NCBI RefSeq assembly: GCF_030867145.1
Contig: NC_134429.1
Coordinates: forward strand, 19,701,115-19,765,114
Direction of reading: 5' to 3'
From: Opisthocomus hoazin
Taxonomy: Eukaryota > Chordata > Aves > Opisthocomiformes > Opisthocomidae
Length of the DNA stretch: 64,000 nucleotides
Shown here: positions 1 through 11,500 of the stretch, piece by piece
How the letters are laid out: every line of letters begins with the position of its first letter
Position numbering within the stretch: position 1 is the stretch's first letter
Position numbers and translations under genes: made by a program
Notes under the pieces: model-generated
Told to the model about the DNA's origin: nothing
Seen by the model: only the letters and a program-made list of their open reading frames with translations
Databases searched by the model: none

Positions 1-130
1 GCTTCATCATAAGAAGGTGGCAACTCCATGGCATAGAGACTGTAAGCTGGAGGGGACACAGCGTTCTTATCCATATCCACAAATATTGAATGAATAGGGG
101 CACTCAGAGGGTACTGCAACGAGCTATATG
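1..130 (-). CDS. TMEM52: TMEM52 exon with PPxY tail motifs (runs off the window)
   Basis: The acceptor (TTCACAG) ends at 131. The first base pairs complete a Ser codon with the previous exon, giving SYSSLQYPL. Downstream come VSPPAYSLYAMELPPSYDEA, containing PPAY and PPSY, which are WW-domain ligand motifs and are conserved in the mammalian protein. The frame stays open to position 1. Confidence 0.93.
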
Positions 131-2959
131 CTGTGAAGAAAATGAATTAAAACCAAATTAAATACTTGCGTGGAACGTTGATATATGAAGGGCTAATTCT
201 ACTTTTCTCCAAGAAATTATGGACCCGTTTTTGTGGTGTCAGAACATACATGCTATATACTAAAAGCTATCAGTATAGTGTTACCCATGATAGAATCTAT
301 ACATTCTCCAAAAGAAAGCAGTCAGAAGAGAAAATGTCTCTGCATATCACCATCCAGTAATTACTGTGAAATACCTGACATAGTACATGTGTGCTGTAGC
401 AGAGGCAGCCTCAGGTGGCTTTGTACACAAATAGCTGTGAACAGTTCCTCGCATTAGAGAGAACTTTGGCTAGAACAGCTGGACAGTGAGGTGGACAGTG
501 AGGTGGGCAGAAAAGTTAAAAAAACGAGGGAATGGTGATACGAACAGATATGGGAGATGACACGTAAGAGGTTAACCCGCCACAGACTTTATTTTACCCT
601 CTGCGGCGTTAAATCCTACTTGTCTTCTGCACTCACTTGCAGTGTTGCCCTGATAACCCTCCTTCATCTCTCCCACCCACCCTGTGGGGCTGAAAGTTGT
701 TCTGGAGCACATCAGAAAGTGCCCGTTACTGCCAGGGCTAGAGAGAGAATTCTAGGCAGACGTTCAACAGCAAAGCACTGATGAGCAGTGGGCTCCCAGG
801 GGATACTTACAGGTCACCGTGCTGTGGGCAGTGCTGTCACTGTCAATACCAATAGCTGTCAAGTCACAAGGGTGCCTGGGGAAGGCCTCCACCGGAGGCC
901 TCTTCTTCCGGCAGCAGAATTTGATGCAGCTTGCTGTGATCCCACAGAGCAGGAGCAGGAACACAGTCAGCAAGATTAACCTTAGAGAAGGAGGGAGAAT
1001 ACCATCATTTCATTGCTTATGTTTTACTTCTTCCAGAGCTGAATATAATTTCACTCTAAATGGGTGAAGACAGGCCAAACCTCCTAGGTTCATGAGCTGA
1101 AGTAGTCATCGCTACAATGCCTTCTGGCTCACAGATGCCATGTTAATTATCTTGTGTTGTTTTTTCAGCCTTTATGTAGTGAAAATGGCTCCACTTTCAA
1201 CAGTGGGTATGGACTTGGAGGGAAATACAAGTACAAACTTTCACAAGTCTAGGATCTATATTCATAAAGAAGCACAGAAATTATATGTTGCAGTATGTCT
1301 TGAAGATGCAGTTCTATCTCTAGCTATTGTTTAATGAAGTTTATTGCTTAACAATTCATAGTGTACCTAGGTCGACACGCTAGTGTTTCAGGTTCTCCTC
1401 TCCGCTGAAACTCTACCTTTCCGCCCCCCATTTTCTGAAATGAATCCACTCTTCTCAGGAGCTAGGTGAGCAGTAAGACAGGTCATGAGAAGACAAGGTA
1501 ATGAGAAATGCTTGAACGTCCTATAAAGAAGTAGGTCCAAGGACAAAGCTGGACTACATTCATAGTGGCTTGACAGGAATTACTGTCTGACAGGTCTTGC
1601 TCCCATATTTCTCATTAGAATTATATTCCACCCTAAATATATACAGAAACGGCCTCATTAACATTCAATTCTTTTTTCCAAACCAAAGGTAGTACTTGCC
1701 GACAACAATCACAATTCCAAAATAAGCATTTCTTCCACAACTGTTTCGTTTAACTTTAGCAAGAGTATACTCCTGTTAGTATGAGAATCAGATACGCACA
1801 CAGACTACACTCACTATAAAAGCTGAATTTAGGAGCCTCAATTGGAAGGCTTGAATTGAACAAGTTGAATTTGAGAGCATCCACAAATTTCATGCATTTG
1901 CTTGCAAATTATTGTTTTAGAAAAATGCTTTCAGGCAACCCGAAACTCAGCGCGAGAAGAACCTGCTGGAACTTTGCAGTGAAACATTCCTGCTGTGCGA
2001 GGAGCATCACCTCGTTGCTGGTGAACGGGTATTTCCCGACACTCCAAGAGCTGCACGCTCGTGCGTCCTGTGAAATCGGGGTGCCTTGCTACGCTGGTGC
2101 CCCCCGGGGCAGGCAGAAACCACCTAGGTAAGGGCATCCCGGCAGTATAAATCCTAGCGCTAGCTCAGTAGCTTTCATGATTTCAACACTGCCTAATTAC
2201 AGAAGTCTTCTTAAAATATTTTATGTAACTGTGTCTTTTTAAACCGTTCTATGGATCAAGAAAGCAAAGAACATTGACTGAAATTAGTCCAGACCGAATG
2301 ACAGCTAAAACTAACCAACTCACTCTGCGTGCTACCATCGAAGTCCAGATACTGGCGCATGCAAACTATAAATACAGTGTCAGGACACCTATAATGCATG
2401 TGTCAGGCAAGAGACAAACCCGCTTGTGGCAAGAGCTTGCTCTTCAACTTGGCACTGTTCTCCCCCTTTCCGTCATCCAAACAGCCAGTAAACAGGTTTG
2501 TCATCAGCTCGAGTTCAGAATGAAAACGCAGCACCATAAGCTCACCCTCCCGTCCCGTAAAAGGGAGAGCGCTGAGGACTGCGCGTTCGGCAAGGCGGGG
2601 CTGAGCCCCAGCAAGTCCGTGCCCTGCTCAGCAGTCGTCTATTTAGGAAGAACTGCCAAGCCCCACAGCCAAACTGCAGGGCGCTCGGAAAGGAAAGATG
2701 ACATAGCCCTGGACGAATGCTGCACCCTGCCCGACACCGTATCTGCCCTGCGGCCTCAGCTGAAACGCATTCCCCTCGGCGCCTTCATCAAACTGAGGAG
2801 AAACCCTCTCCTCCAGCCTGTCTCCGAGCAACGCGTTTCCATTACCTTACCGCAGCTACTGTCCGTAATAACTTTCACATTACTCTGGGTTAGTAAGAGT
2901 AATAATAAACTTACCAGACATACCACAGACTTGTCCAATCAGGCATGTTCTGAGGGCAT
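1..2959 (-). CDS. TMEM52: TMEM52, transmembrane protein 52 (partial, gene level)
   Basis: This is the 5' part of a minus-strand gene whose 3' end lies beyond position 1. The secure exons are 2915-2959, 811-980 and 1-130, and their reading phases join without a break. The product has a short outer segment with a CPQ motif, one membrane segment (LILLTVFLLLLCGITASC), a basic Cys-rich stop-transfer (CCRKKR), a conserved PCDL..IDSDS..HSTVT block, and a tail with PPAY and PPSY motifs of the kind bound by WW domains. This order matches human TMEM52 as I remember it, including the junction HSTVT-SYSS. The function of the family is poorly known; a plasma or internal membrane location follows only from the hydrophobic segment. 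Its neighbour CFAP74 on the same strand fits the human gene order. The N-terminus is unresolved (see the exon at 3705-3820). Confidence 0.93.
811..980 (-). CDS. TMEM52: TMEM52 transmembrane exon
   Basis: The exon lies between an acceptor CTCTAAG (ending at 981) and a donor GTAAGTATCC (810-801). It encodes the membrane helix LILLTVFLLLLCGITASC, then IKFCCRKKRPP and the conserved PCDLTAIGIDSDSTAHSTVT stretch. The Cys-Cys pair followed by basic residues fits a cytoplasmic juxtamembrane region. Phases match both neighbours (a split Trp codon upstream and a split Ser codon downstream). Confidence 0.95.
2915..2959 (-). CDS. TMEM52: TMEM52 45-nt exon with possible start codon
   Basis: This small exon lies between the acceptor CTTCGCAG and the donor GTAAGTTT. 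It reads CPQNMPDWTSLWYVW, which matches the CPQ..W.SLW.VW segment just before the membrane helix in human TMEM52. An in-frame ATG at 2946-2944 has A at -3 and could start a signal-anchored form (MPDWTSLWYVW). An out-of-frame ATG opens the exon itself and makes a short overlapping upstream frame ending in TGA. Confidence 0.9.
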
Positions 2960-3429
2960 CTGCGAAGGAAGGGAGATGATTCACCGACTTAAATATCGAC
3001 AGTCAAACAGCGAATGTGTGACAGGGAATAAGTTTCACACGGTTTCTGAGGTGAAAAAGGGAAAGCAAGCAATACGAGTACGGAGCAAAAACTCTTCAGA
3101 TTTAGCTGTCCTTCACAGTTGTAAGTTACTCTGGCTGAGTAAGCCCATGCAAATAACCCCACTGCAAAAGCTGGCCTCTGATCAATAGCTGGTTTTACAA
3201 AGTGCTGCTTTACTGTTGCTTGGCAGAGGGAACTACACCTGCTGGGTTCTTGAAAAACAGATCCAAGAGTTCTTTAAAGCTAACCGGGATGAGAATGCCA
3301 GCTTGAGACAGCTGCCTGCTTCCCCCGGTCACTTTGAAGTTACTTTTTCATAGCTCCAGTATCGCCAGAAATGTTTTTTTCCGATCTGCCAACAGTATAA
3401 AAAAAGGAGAACAGTTTCTATGACACGGC

Positions 3430-4130
3430 AGGAGCGCGGCCGCCACAGCAGCACCGCGCGGCGAAGGGCACGCAGCGACCGCCGGTAACCGAGCACCAAC
3501 AGAGCAGGACTCGCGGCGGCAGGGGAGGACCTGCGAGCTGACGGCCCTTCAGAGTCCTTCCGCTCCCCTCAGCCTCCAGAGCAAGGCCAGCCCAGTCGAA
3601 CCCGTAAGCTGGCGAGGACCCGAGAGGGAAACACGGCAGCAGCGAGCGGCGGGGCCGGCAGTGTCAGCCGCCCGGGCGGGAGCGGGAAGGTTCCGGTTAC
3701 TCACGGGCGGCAGCTCTCGCCGTTGCTCTCGCAGCGCGGAGCGGTGCCCGGAAACGGCCGGCGGAGAAGCGCCCGCGGGGCTCCTCAGGGCCAGCGGCGG
3801 GAGCGCCCGGGCCCCGCCATAAATACCGGCGGCCGGGCCGCACTGCCCCCGCCGCCCGGGCAGCAGAGCCCGCTGCGAGGGGCGCGGCCCGCGGCGGGGC
3901 GGGGCCAGCGCTGCACCCTCCCCTCTCCCCCGGCGGCCGCCGCGGCCCGAGGGGACGGGGAGCGCGGCGGGAGCGGGAGGCGCCGGGTGGAAGCCAGGGC
4001 TGGGAACAGCGAGCGTTCCCCCTGCCGACAGAGCCTGGCGCGAAGGCGCGGAGCAGGAGCGAGCGAGGGGACCGCTCCCTGGAGAGGAGCTGGCTCCGGA
4101 GCGCAGTGACTGTGTCCAGCACTGCAGAGG
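3430..4130. promoter_or_regulatory. CpG island, TMEM52 promoter
   Basis: This is a dense CpG-rich stretch in otherwise AT-rich surroundings, located at the 5' end of TMEM52. A TATTTA-like element on the minus strand lies at 3827-3822. The long open frames on both strands here (up to 212 codons) reflect the lack of stop codons in GC-rich DNA and are not annotated as genes. A divergent plus-strand transcript is possible but nothing in the sequence shows one. Confidence 0.8.
3705..3820 (-). CDS. TMEM52: Possible TMEM52 first exon (uncertain, in-frame stop)
   Basis: A good donor (GTGAGTAACC, 3704-3695) inside the CpG island leaves a phase that joins exon 2915-2959 as ..CESNGESCRP-CPQ.., similar in spacing to the Cys-containing segment of the human protein. 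The only in-frame ATG upstream (3820-3818) is followed after 11 codons by TGA (3787-3785), and no ATG lies between that stop and the donor. The segment may therefore be 5' UTR, with translation starting in the next exon, or the sequence may carry an error in this GC-rich stretch. The transcription start is not visible. Confidence 0.4.
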
Positions 4131-4189
4131 CAGAAACGCAGCTGAAATCTCCGCACGCTGCTCCGTGGCCATCGTGCGCACCATCATCC

Positions 4190-7100
4190 TAAACTGCTAC
4201 TGTGGATACCCTTCGGTAGGAACTTCCTGGAGCAATGCTTCATTGCCGTGATCATACTGATCATTACAGCAATTTGGCTCATCGCCACATGGCAGCTTTC
4301 CTGCAGCTGTCTTCAGGGTGAAGCCTAGCTCTTTTAACAGGCTCGTACATCGCCCATGGTGTTAAAGAGCTCCTCAAAGCCCTGCAGCAGTTAGGACATG
4401 CTGCGAGTTACAGAAGTCTTCCTGACACCAGGGAAGAACAAAACATGTGCCAAAGGCCAACCTTATCCGCCAAAGGCCAACTGTACCCACCATACGAAGG
4501 AGCAAGGATTATTTCTGCTTCCAAGCACACCTTTGAAGCACTGATGTAGCAGAGCTCAGTTACACTGCAGAAAAAGATGTTAGTCAGGGGAAGAAGTGAT
4601 CAGAATCAGGGCGATCATGACCCACGACTGGACAAGCAACCAAAAGAAAGACACCTAGAGCTGCCAAGCAGTGGAGCTAATTAATAGATTATAAAGATTT
4701 CAACAGGAAAAGAAAGAAGATGATCAACTGAAAGAATGGCCTGTTGAGGTTCCTGGTATCCTGAGAGATGTCTATGTGGGTATATGTATAAAAGCTCCTC
4801 CGGTAATGAGAACAGGACAAAATACAATGATTTTTATTTTCTAAAATACATTTTAATGCAACAGGAGGAGAATCTATTTGGACTTGCGTTGACAGAGGTC
4901 TTCTACAACAAGCATGGATAAGCTCCAATACACGGGGCAATCGCGGCCTTGGGAGCAGCAACGCACAGTACCGGGCACGACAGGCCATTCTCCAGCTGAC
5001 AGTCACTACGTTTGCTCCACAAGGCTCAAAACCAGTGTGTCAAGGCTCAGTGATGGCACGTGGCACACTGACTAAAGGACTTTCCTACAGGCCTGCTCAG
5101 GGTCATGGGACCATCACTCATTTAAGAAAAGCTGCATTCATATGTGTGAAGCAATCTCTGAAGTCGCTGGAGAAGCAGAATGTGTATTAATAAGATGCGT
5201 ATGACACTACTAGTTATCCTCTCACTTCCTTTCTGTTTTGGAAATGAGCTAGATATAGCTTGTAATGATTATAAAGATCACACAGGGATGTGAATTGCTC
5301 TCTTATGAAACTAGAGCTGCATCAGAGCCAAGAAGATGATGTTTGCATTTGGATCCAAATCTGGAAGCACAAGAGTTTGGGTCCAGTGATCCAAGAGTCA
5401 TCACAGTTGCAAAACTCAGCCTGAAAGCATAGCGCTCAGAATGGCAGTTAGAGGAGTAGAGAACTTAAGCTTCTAGGAAACTAAGATCTATTTCTGAAGT
5501 TAGCTTTTTTCTGTATTCTCCTCAGAATAAGGCCTCCCTCCCTACTGGAGCCCTATAATATGGAAACAGAAACATCAGACTAGACAGTTAGAATCCCCTG
5601 GCAATCACAATACCAGATGTGCTGTGGTTGTTGACAACCTGCTTTGGAAGCACAGTATGGAACGGGGTTTTTTGCTTCTTCAAAAGACCAATTTGCATGA
5701 AGGCTAGAGCTGCCGTGGTGAGCTCCTCCTGGTAGCTGTGAACTTGGCGTGAAGCCATGCAAGTAGAACGCAATAGCTCTCTCAGCTACGTCCTGGAGGA
5801 ATTACCTACAAACCCACTATGTCTAGTTCAGCTTGGTGTGTCTCAGGTAGCAGGGGAATTGCTTCCAGCAGTCCGTCACCTCAGTCAATTTTCTGTTTCC
5901 TGTATTGGAGAAAGATCAAGGAGCTATTTTCATATACATTGTACATAAGAATTGTTTAGGTAGAAGCATCTACCTAGAATTCCTAAATTTTCAGGAGCCT
6001 GACAGTGTGTGTCTCAGATCATTACTTCATGCAGGAGCTGGGCACATTGAACTACGTATGCCAGGAGAACAAAACCCATGCAAGCAGAAAGGAAAACCCA
6101 GTCCCACAAGGATCAGCCAAGAAGTCAAATCTGATTACTTTTGAGGCCCAAGATAAAATAACAGGCTTTTCTCTCATCAAAGAGAATTAAAAACCTTCAT
6201 ATTTCCCTAAATGCTTCACAGAGTGTCAGCTGGTGTGTTGCAAGCATAGTTTTCTTTATTTTCAGTACTCCAGAAATAGCAACCTATTCTCATTATCATG
6301 GTTCAACACTCCCCCTGGAAAGAATGAATACACACTTCGCTTTAAGCACGGAAACTTTGACCATTGAAACCCAAAACCTTACGCTCGCTTCAATTCTGTG
6401 AAATTATTCATATGAGTTTTCAACATCAAGTCCAAAGAACACAGTTAACAATGGGTCACACCCTTTGCTTACCTTAAGCTTACTCAGTACAGGCAATGAC
6501 TTGAGCTGGTCAGTGGCCGCTGCTCTTCATAACCAGGTTAACCTTCTGAAGGCGCTCAGGCAATGCTGTGTGCTTGACCCTCCAACTTCTACACCTGAGT
6601 GGGCCCTCCCAGAGCTCTCCAAAGTTATTACGAGTCTTTCAGACTCCGTGTCCCAGCAAATGCTGTTGGTTGGACGAGCCTGTCCTCAGGTAGACACCTT
6701 CTTTCTGCTTACTAGGCCTTTTTCTTACTCTTACAAGCAACCTCCGCATTTTTTCAACATCGTCACATTTTTTAAATGTATTGTTTAACTTTTTTTACTT
6801 TTTTTCAATCCTTTGAATATTTTCACAGTACCTGACCTACATTATATGGTTATGAGTGTTTGGAGATTAATTTATTCTCAGCCATTACTTTTCAGTTTCC
6901 AAGAGTGAAATCCAAAGGCTCCTCAACACAATGGACATCCCCAAATCAACTGCCTGAAACAAACCTTCCGCTCCGACATGCTCTGCCCTTCCTTGCTTTC
7001 CGAAAACCTCCCTGTCATTAGGTAACTGTCCACTGTGCAGTACTATTTCACAGCAGTTTCATTTTACCTAGCAGTATATAATCTCCCTTTTTGTGCTGGA

Positions 7101-7990
7101 AGGACGGCAAGAGAACCAGCACACAAACGTCATTGTCCAGCGCTCGGTGCCTCCCTCACGCAGGCAGAGCTGTCTCTGGCTGGCACCACCACCCCCTCCC
7201 AGCTCCTCTTCCCCCGCGGTGGCGGGTCACGGCTTTGGCAGCTGTAGGGCCTCAGACTGAGGAGTTCAGTAGCTTCGCAGCCACTTGATCTGTTATTAAA
7301 TGAGAACAGATCTGAATGGATCAAACTAACTGTCTGTGGAAAAACAAGGAGCCCCTCTTCATCAGCCACACAAGCTTCCTCTACAAAAGGGGGAAAGCAG
7401 TTGAAGTACTTCTTGTGACAATTGCTTTACTGCTTCCCGCAGTCCAGCTAGCCCGATACATTTCACCTCACGGATATTTACAGAGTCTGTTTCTATTTTC
7501 TTCCTGTATAATCTGAATAAGCAACTTTAACAGTTACATAGGGCCAAATGGCAATATGCCTTTGGAGTGGTGGTGAGGGAATTTTGCCACAGACTTACTG
7601 TGATTCAAGAAAGAGCGTGATATAAGATTGAAAAGATCATTTATGTCTCTACATGTCTGCTAACTTCCTGGTCCCTTCATTCTCCATAGTGTAGTGCCTC
7701 TGTATTTTTCCCTGAACTAGCTACTGCTTCCTGACAGAAGTCATACCTGCAGGGCACTCCAGCTTCCCCAGTAACAGGCAGAAATCTACTCTTAGTCAGA
7801 ACTCAGAGGAAAGCAAACACAGAAACACCAAGTTCCTGGACAGCCAGGATCTGGGACCAGTGTCTGACCATATCCAGCGATTCAATGAACAGCGTGGTCA
7901 CCATTTCCTGCTTGACCATGCGTCATCAGGAAGATTTCGCAGGGTATTGTAAAAATGACTGTCCAAACCATTTGGAGGAGACTTGAATAA
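4190..7990. other. Intergenic, TMEM52 to CFAP74
   Basis: No exon with matching homology or splice sites was recognised. The only visible structure is a short direct repeat (two copies of GCCAAAGGCCAAC, about 20 bases apart, near 4450-4482). The scattered frames, including a 107-codon one at 6465-6788, show no recognisable family. Confidence 0.6.
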
Positions 7991-7995
7991 GAAGC

Positions 7996-8001
7996 TTTAT
8001 T
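7996..8001 (-). terminator. Poly(A) signal AATAAA for CFAP74
   Basis: The plus-strand TTTATT reads AATAAA on the minus strand, about 430 bases after the CFAP74 stop codon. It is the first canonical hexamer seen downstream, so cleavage is inferred a little below 7990. Confidence 0.6.
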
Positions 8002-8429
8002 CTGGTCTTAAGAGGGGAAAAAACTAAGGATTTTCCAAATACATTAAAATGCATCTGAAACTGGAAAAAGATACGCTGTTTGAAATTCACCCAGGTAGAC
8101 GTCAAAAAGCGACTCCTCCTGAGGGACTGCCCACCTTTGGAAGACACCGATTAATGGCAGATGTATCTACGTGGGCCCCTCATTCAGTCTTTCTTCCATC
8201 ACAAGATTATTGTCACAGAGTCAACTGGAAAATGAAACTAGTGGAACCAGAGTTTACACAGAATTTTGTGGGGAAAAAAGCAGAAATATTACACGTCACC
8301 TCTCTTCCCGCTTCTCTGCTCCCCTCGTACCTTTGCAACAATCTCAAAATCTTCCCCTGTTTCAGCCGAGATCCAGTGACTCCCCAGTAACAGGAGCCTG
8401 TATCTTCCTTTCCGTTTAGCTTGGGTCTC

Positions 8430-8543
8430 TCACATAGTGGGAGAGTGTGCAGACACAACTTTTGCCATAAAGAGAATACGGTAAGATTCCTTGATGTCAC
8501 CTTTCAAGGTCAGGAGGGCTGTCACAAGCAGAGGGTCATCAGC
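8430..8543 (-). CDS. CFAP74: CFAP74 terminal coding exon 39
   Basis: It encodes ADDPLLVTALLTLKGDIKES and YRILFMAKVV, then ends in TGA (8432-8430), matching the human C-terminus (LMVSALLQLRGDVKETYKVIF). Acceptor TTTTTTTGTAG. The 3' UTR is inferred to run to about 7980. Confidence 0.97.
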   Translation of the reverse strand, partial: ADDPLLVTALLTLKGDIKESYRILFMAKVVSAHSPTM

Positions 8544-11500
8544 CTACAAAAAAATCCACACATAAAACTAACCTTTTTTTTTTGTACATAGAACAGATTA
8601 GTCGATCAGGTTCTAAACGATGTATTTTACATCTCAGTTGTAAGCTGTACCAGTTACAGCTATAGATTATCTCCCTTCCCACTGCGTTGGCTCCTTTACA
8701 TTCTCACGCAATGCTCATACTGCAGTAAGTGAAGTAGCAATGACTAAGCATTCGATCTCCAGAGTGCTACGGATACCGTCACCACACGACAACCATGACA
8801 ACTGGGCACAGCAGCAACAGAGTGCGCTGCAGTGAGGGTTGGGAAAGCGATGGATCCTGTTGGCTATCAGTCAGCGTTAAATCTTGTGTAACAACCAGTG
8901 GTTACCAAGAGGCACGATGCCAGCCTCATACATCATGCCAGGAAATCTACTGCCTTCTTTCTGCACGTGATAGCAGCAATCTTTTAATTTTGGAACAAGC
9001 TACCCATTCTGCCATCCCACACACAGCTCACAACAAAAAGCAAGGGAGTAAATTCTTGCAGTTTCCATGAATGCCTGAGACTATGAATCAGGAAGAGCAG
9101 TCACAGCCCTGTAAAGACATTTGGCCCTCATACCCAGACTCTGCAACACAAAAAGACAGAAGTAGCCAGGGAAATAGGGTTCATGAAGCAGTTCATAAAG
9201 CGGAAACTCAAAAAAGGCCCCACTGACTTCCAGGGATGTACCAAAGGCAAGGCAGCCCCCAGCCCAAAGCAATGTGAACACCGTAGCAGAATGATCCATG
9301 TAAACTGAGTTCTGTGGCAGTTTCTCGCACAGGGAGCATTGAAAAATCTCGCTTCAGTGTGATCAGAACTGCATCTTCTGGTGAACAGCAGCACCATTTT
9401 GGCCTTTTGGTGCTATATAATGCCGTGACCTGTAAGTTATTCTAAATTCTCTAAGCAGCAAGTGACTGATGCTTGTTCTCTTCATCACGTAGATGAGTGG
9501 AAGTCCATGGTGAGGTAGCGAGCCTCCAAATCAGACACACTGTCCCTGGCTTTCATTCTCATGTCGGTGTTTATACCAGCCTATACTCCCTTGGGTAACT
9601 ACACGTGTTCCGTCATCCTAACACGTCAAAGCAGCCTGTACTGCTGACAGCTTCGAGATCAGCTTTTGGGTTGCTCCTACAAGCCGGTGAGAACAGCTGC
9701 CGCGCTTTCCCGGTGGAAGCAGCAACAAGCTGTAGCAATTGTCACTTACTCGGAAGTCAGCAGGCGGCACCCAAGAAACACCGATGCGTTTCACTCGCCC
9801 ACGCTCCACCGTTCCCCTCTCGGCGTCCAGAGCGAAGCCCTTCTGCTGCAGGAGCGGCAGCCCCTCAAACGCGAACTCCAGGCCCTAGGAGAGACGGGCA
9901 CAGCACCCTCGTCACCGCTCCCCCGGCGCCAGGCTGCTGGCTCAAGGCTGCGCGGCCCGGGTGCTGTGTGCGGGCCTGCCGTGCACCAAATTGCTTCTGC
10001 CCTGCGAAACTGCCAGGGTCTGTCGTCTTCACTGCGTCAAGTTGTCACAAAATACTACACTAAAACAACAGGATCAGACCTGTAATTCAGTTCTGTGCTC
10101 AGACCTTGGCATTTCAGAATTGGGGAAGCAAACTGCTCAATTAATTTTGTCGCTGACTTAATACGATAGCGCTAACTCCTCATACTAGCCCCTGAAAAAT
10201 AATATTTTCTTTTCAAATACTGATGCTTTTATAATGCCTAGTTTATCAGAACCCCTGAAAGCTGTATTTTTTAATTTATAGCCTGAATTTTTGACTGAAA
10301 GAACTAGTAGCCATTTGTACACTGTCAGTATTCGTTACAGCGTCTGACAATCTGTGTTATACATTATGTCATATTATTTATGACACATTTATTTCCTTCA
10401 CCTTCTTCAACGCAAACTGAGCTGTCTGTATAGCTCCAACTTTCAGTTCTGCCGTAGCTGGAGAACTCTCTCCCTCGGTGTACTCCAGGATGAGGAGCAG
10501 GGACTTCACTGGTACTTGTAGCTCTAAACAAATATGAATGAAGTAAACTTTGAGACAGTCAAAATTGAGCGATTATCAGTTTGAAGCAAGTGGAAATTAC
10601 ACCAGGATGGTTCAAAACAAAGCGATGTTGTGGCAAATGCATGAGCTGGCATAGACAAGGAGACCCTTCTTACAGAGCTAGTGAAGAATTAAGCAAAAGG
10701 ACGTTTTACATAAATTTTCAATTGCAAACTGTAATTTTTAATTGTTTCTCAAGGTTCATGCTCATTTTCTAGCCCCGTAGCACATACAATATTCCTATTG
10801 GTGTATGCTGCGTGCCTGGATTTATTTACAGCTTAGGTGCTAGGAGCTGCTTATATACTGTTTCCAAAGAAATTAGGGAAGGATAAATTCAAAGCCCTGA
10901 AAGCGTGTCTGTTTCATAACGGTACAATTGGGAGTGTCCAGGATATATTACTGTATATGGCAATTTCATAAACATTTAACACAAGTCAGAGAAGCAGCAG
11001 AAAGCAAATACTTTATAGTAGCATTAGATTATAATCATTTTTTGCAAGGTAAGTTACAAAGATAGATGATCTTCATTAAAACTACATTAAAATTAAGAGA
11101 AAACCTTTCCTTAAGAGAAGGTTTCCTGCATATTTTTTTGTGTGTGTGTGTTACAAATATAGGCTATACCATAATGCTTATTTGTTCTGATTCTGGAAAA
11201 GTTATCTTGAATTATTTTTAGTTAAAGAATGAGGAACACGCCCATGTCTTATCCCTCACTGTTTTGCAATAAGGTGTCAGTGTTAGCACATTACCTCCTT
11301 TCAGTGCCTGCTGGGATGACAGAGGTCGTGTTACAGCCAAGGACTCGACGGGCACGTCTAGTGGAACCCCCCCTTCCACAAACATGGGATGATCCCTTGC
11401 TGCGCCCTTCAGGTGGATCACATGGGCTGTTTTCTAGATAAGACAAGAACACTTCAAACACAGGTTACAGCTTAAGGACCAATGTATCTGGAATACTGAC

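Noticed and set aside
3549-4187. 212-codon minus-strand frame and overlapping frames near the TMEM52 promoter
   Set aside because: Compositional CpG-island frames; the frame that splices into TMEM52 is a different one.
6465-6788. 107-codon plus-strand frame between TMEM52 and CFAP74
   Set aside because: No recognisable domain, splice context or codon pattern; likely chance.
9605-10085. Plus-strand frames of 139-152 codons
   Set aside because: They are antisense to the GC-rich CFAP74 exon 38 and show no homology.
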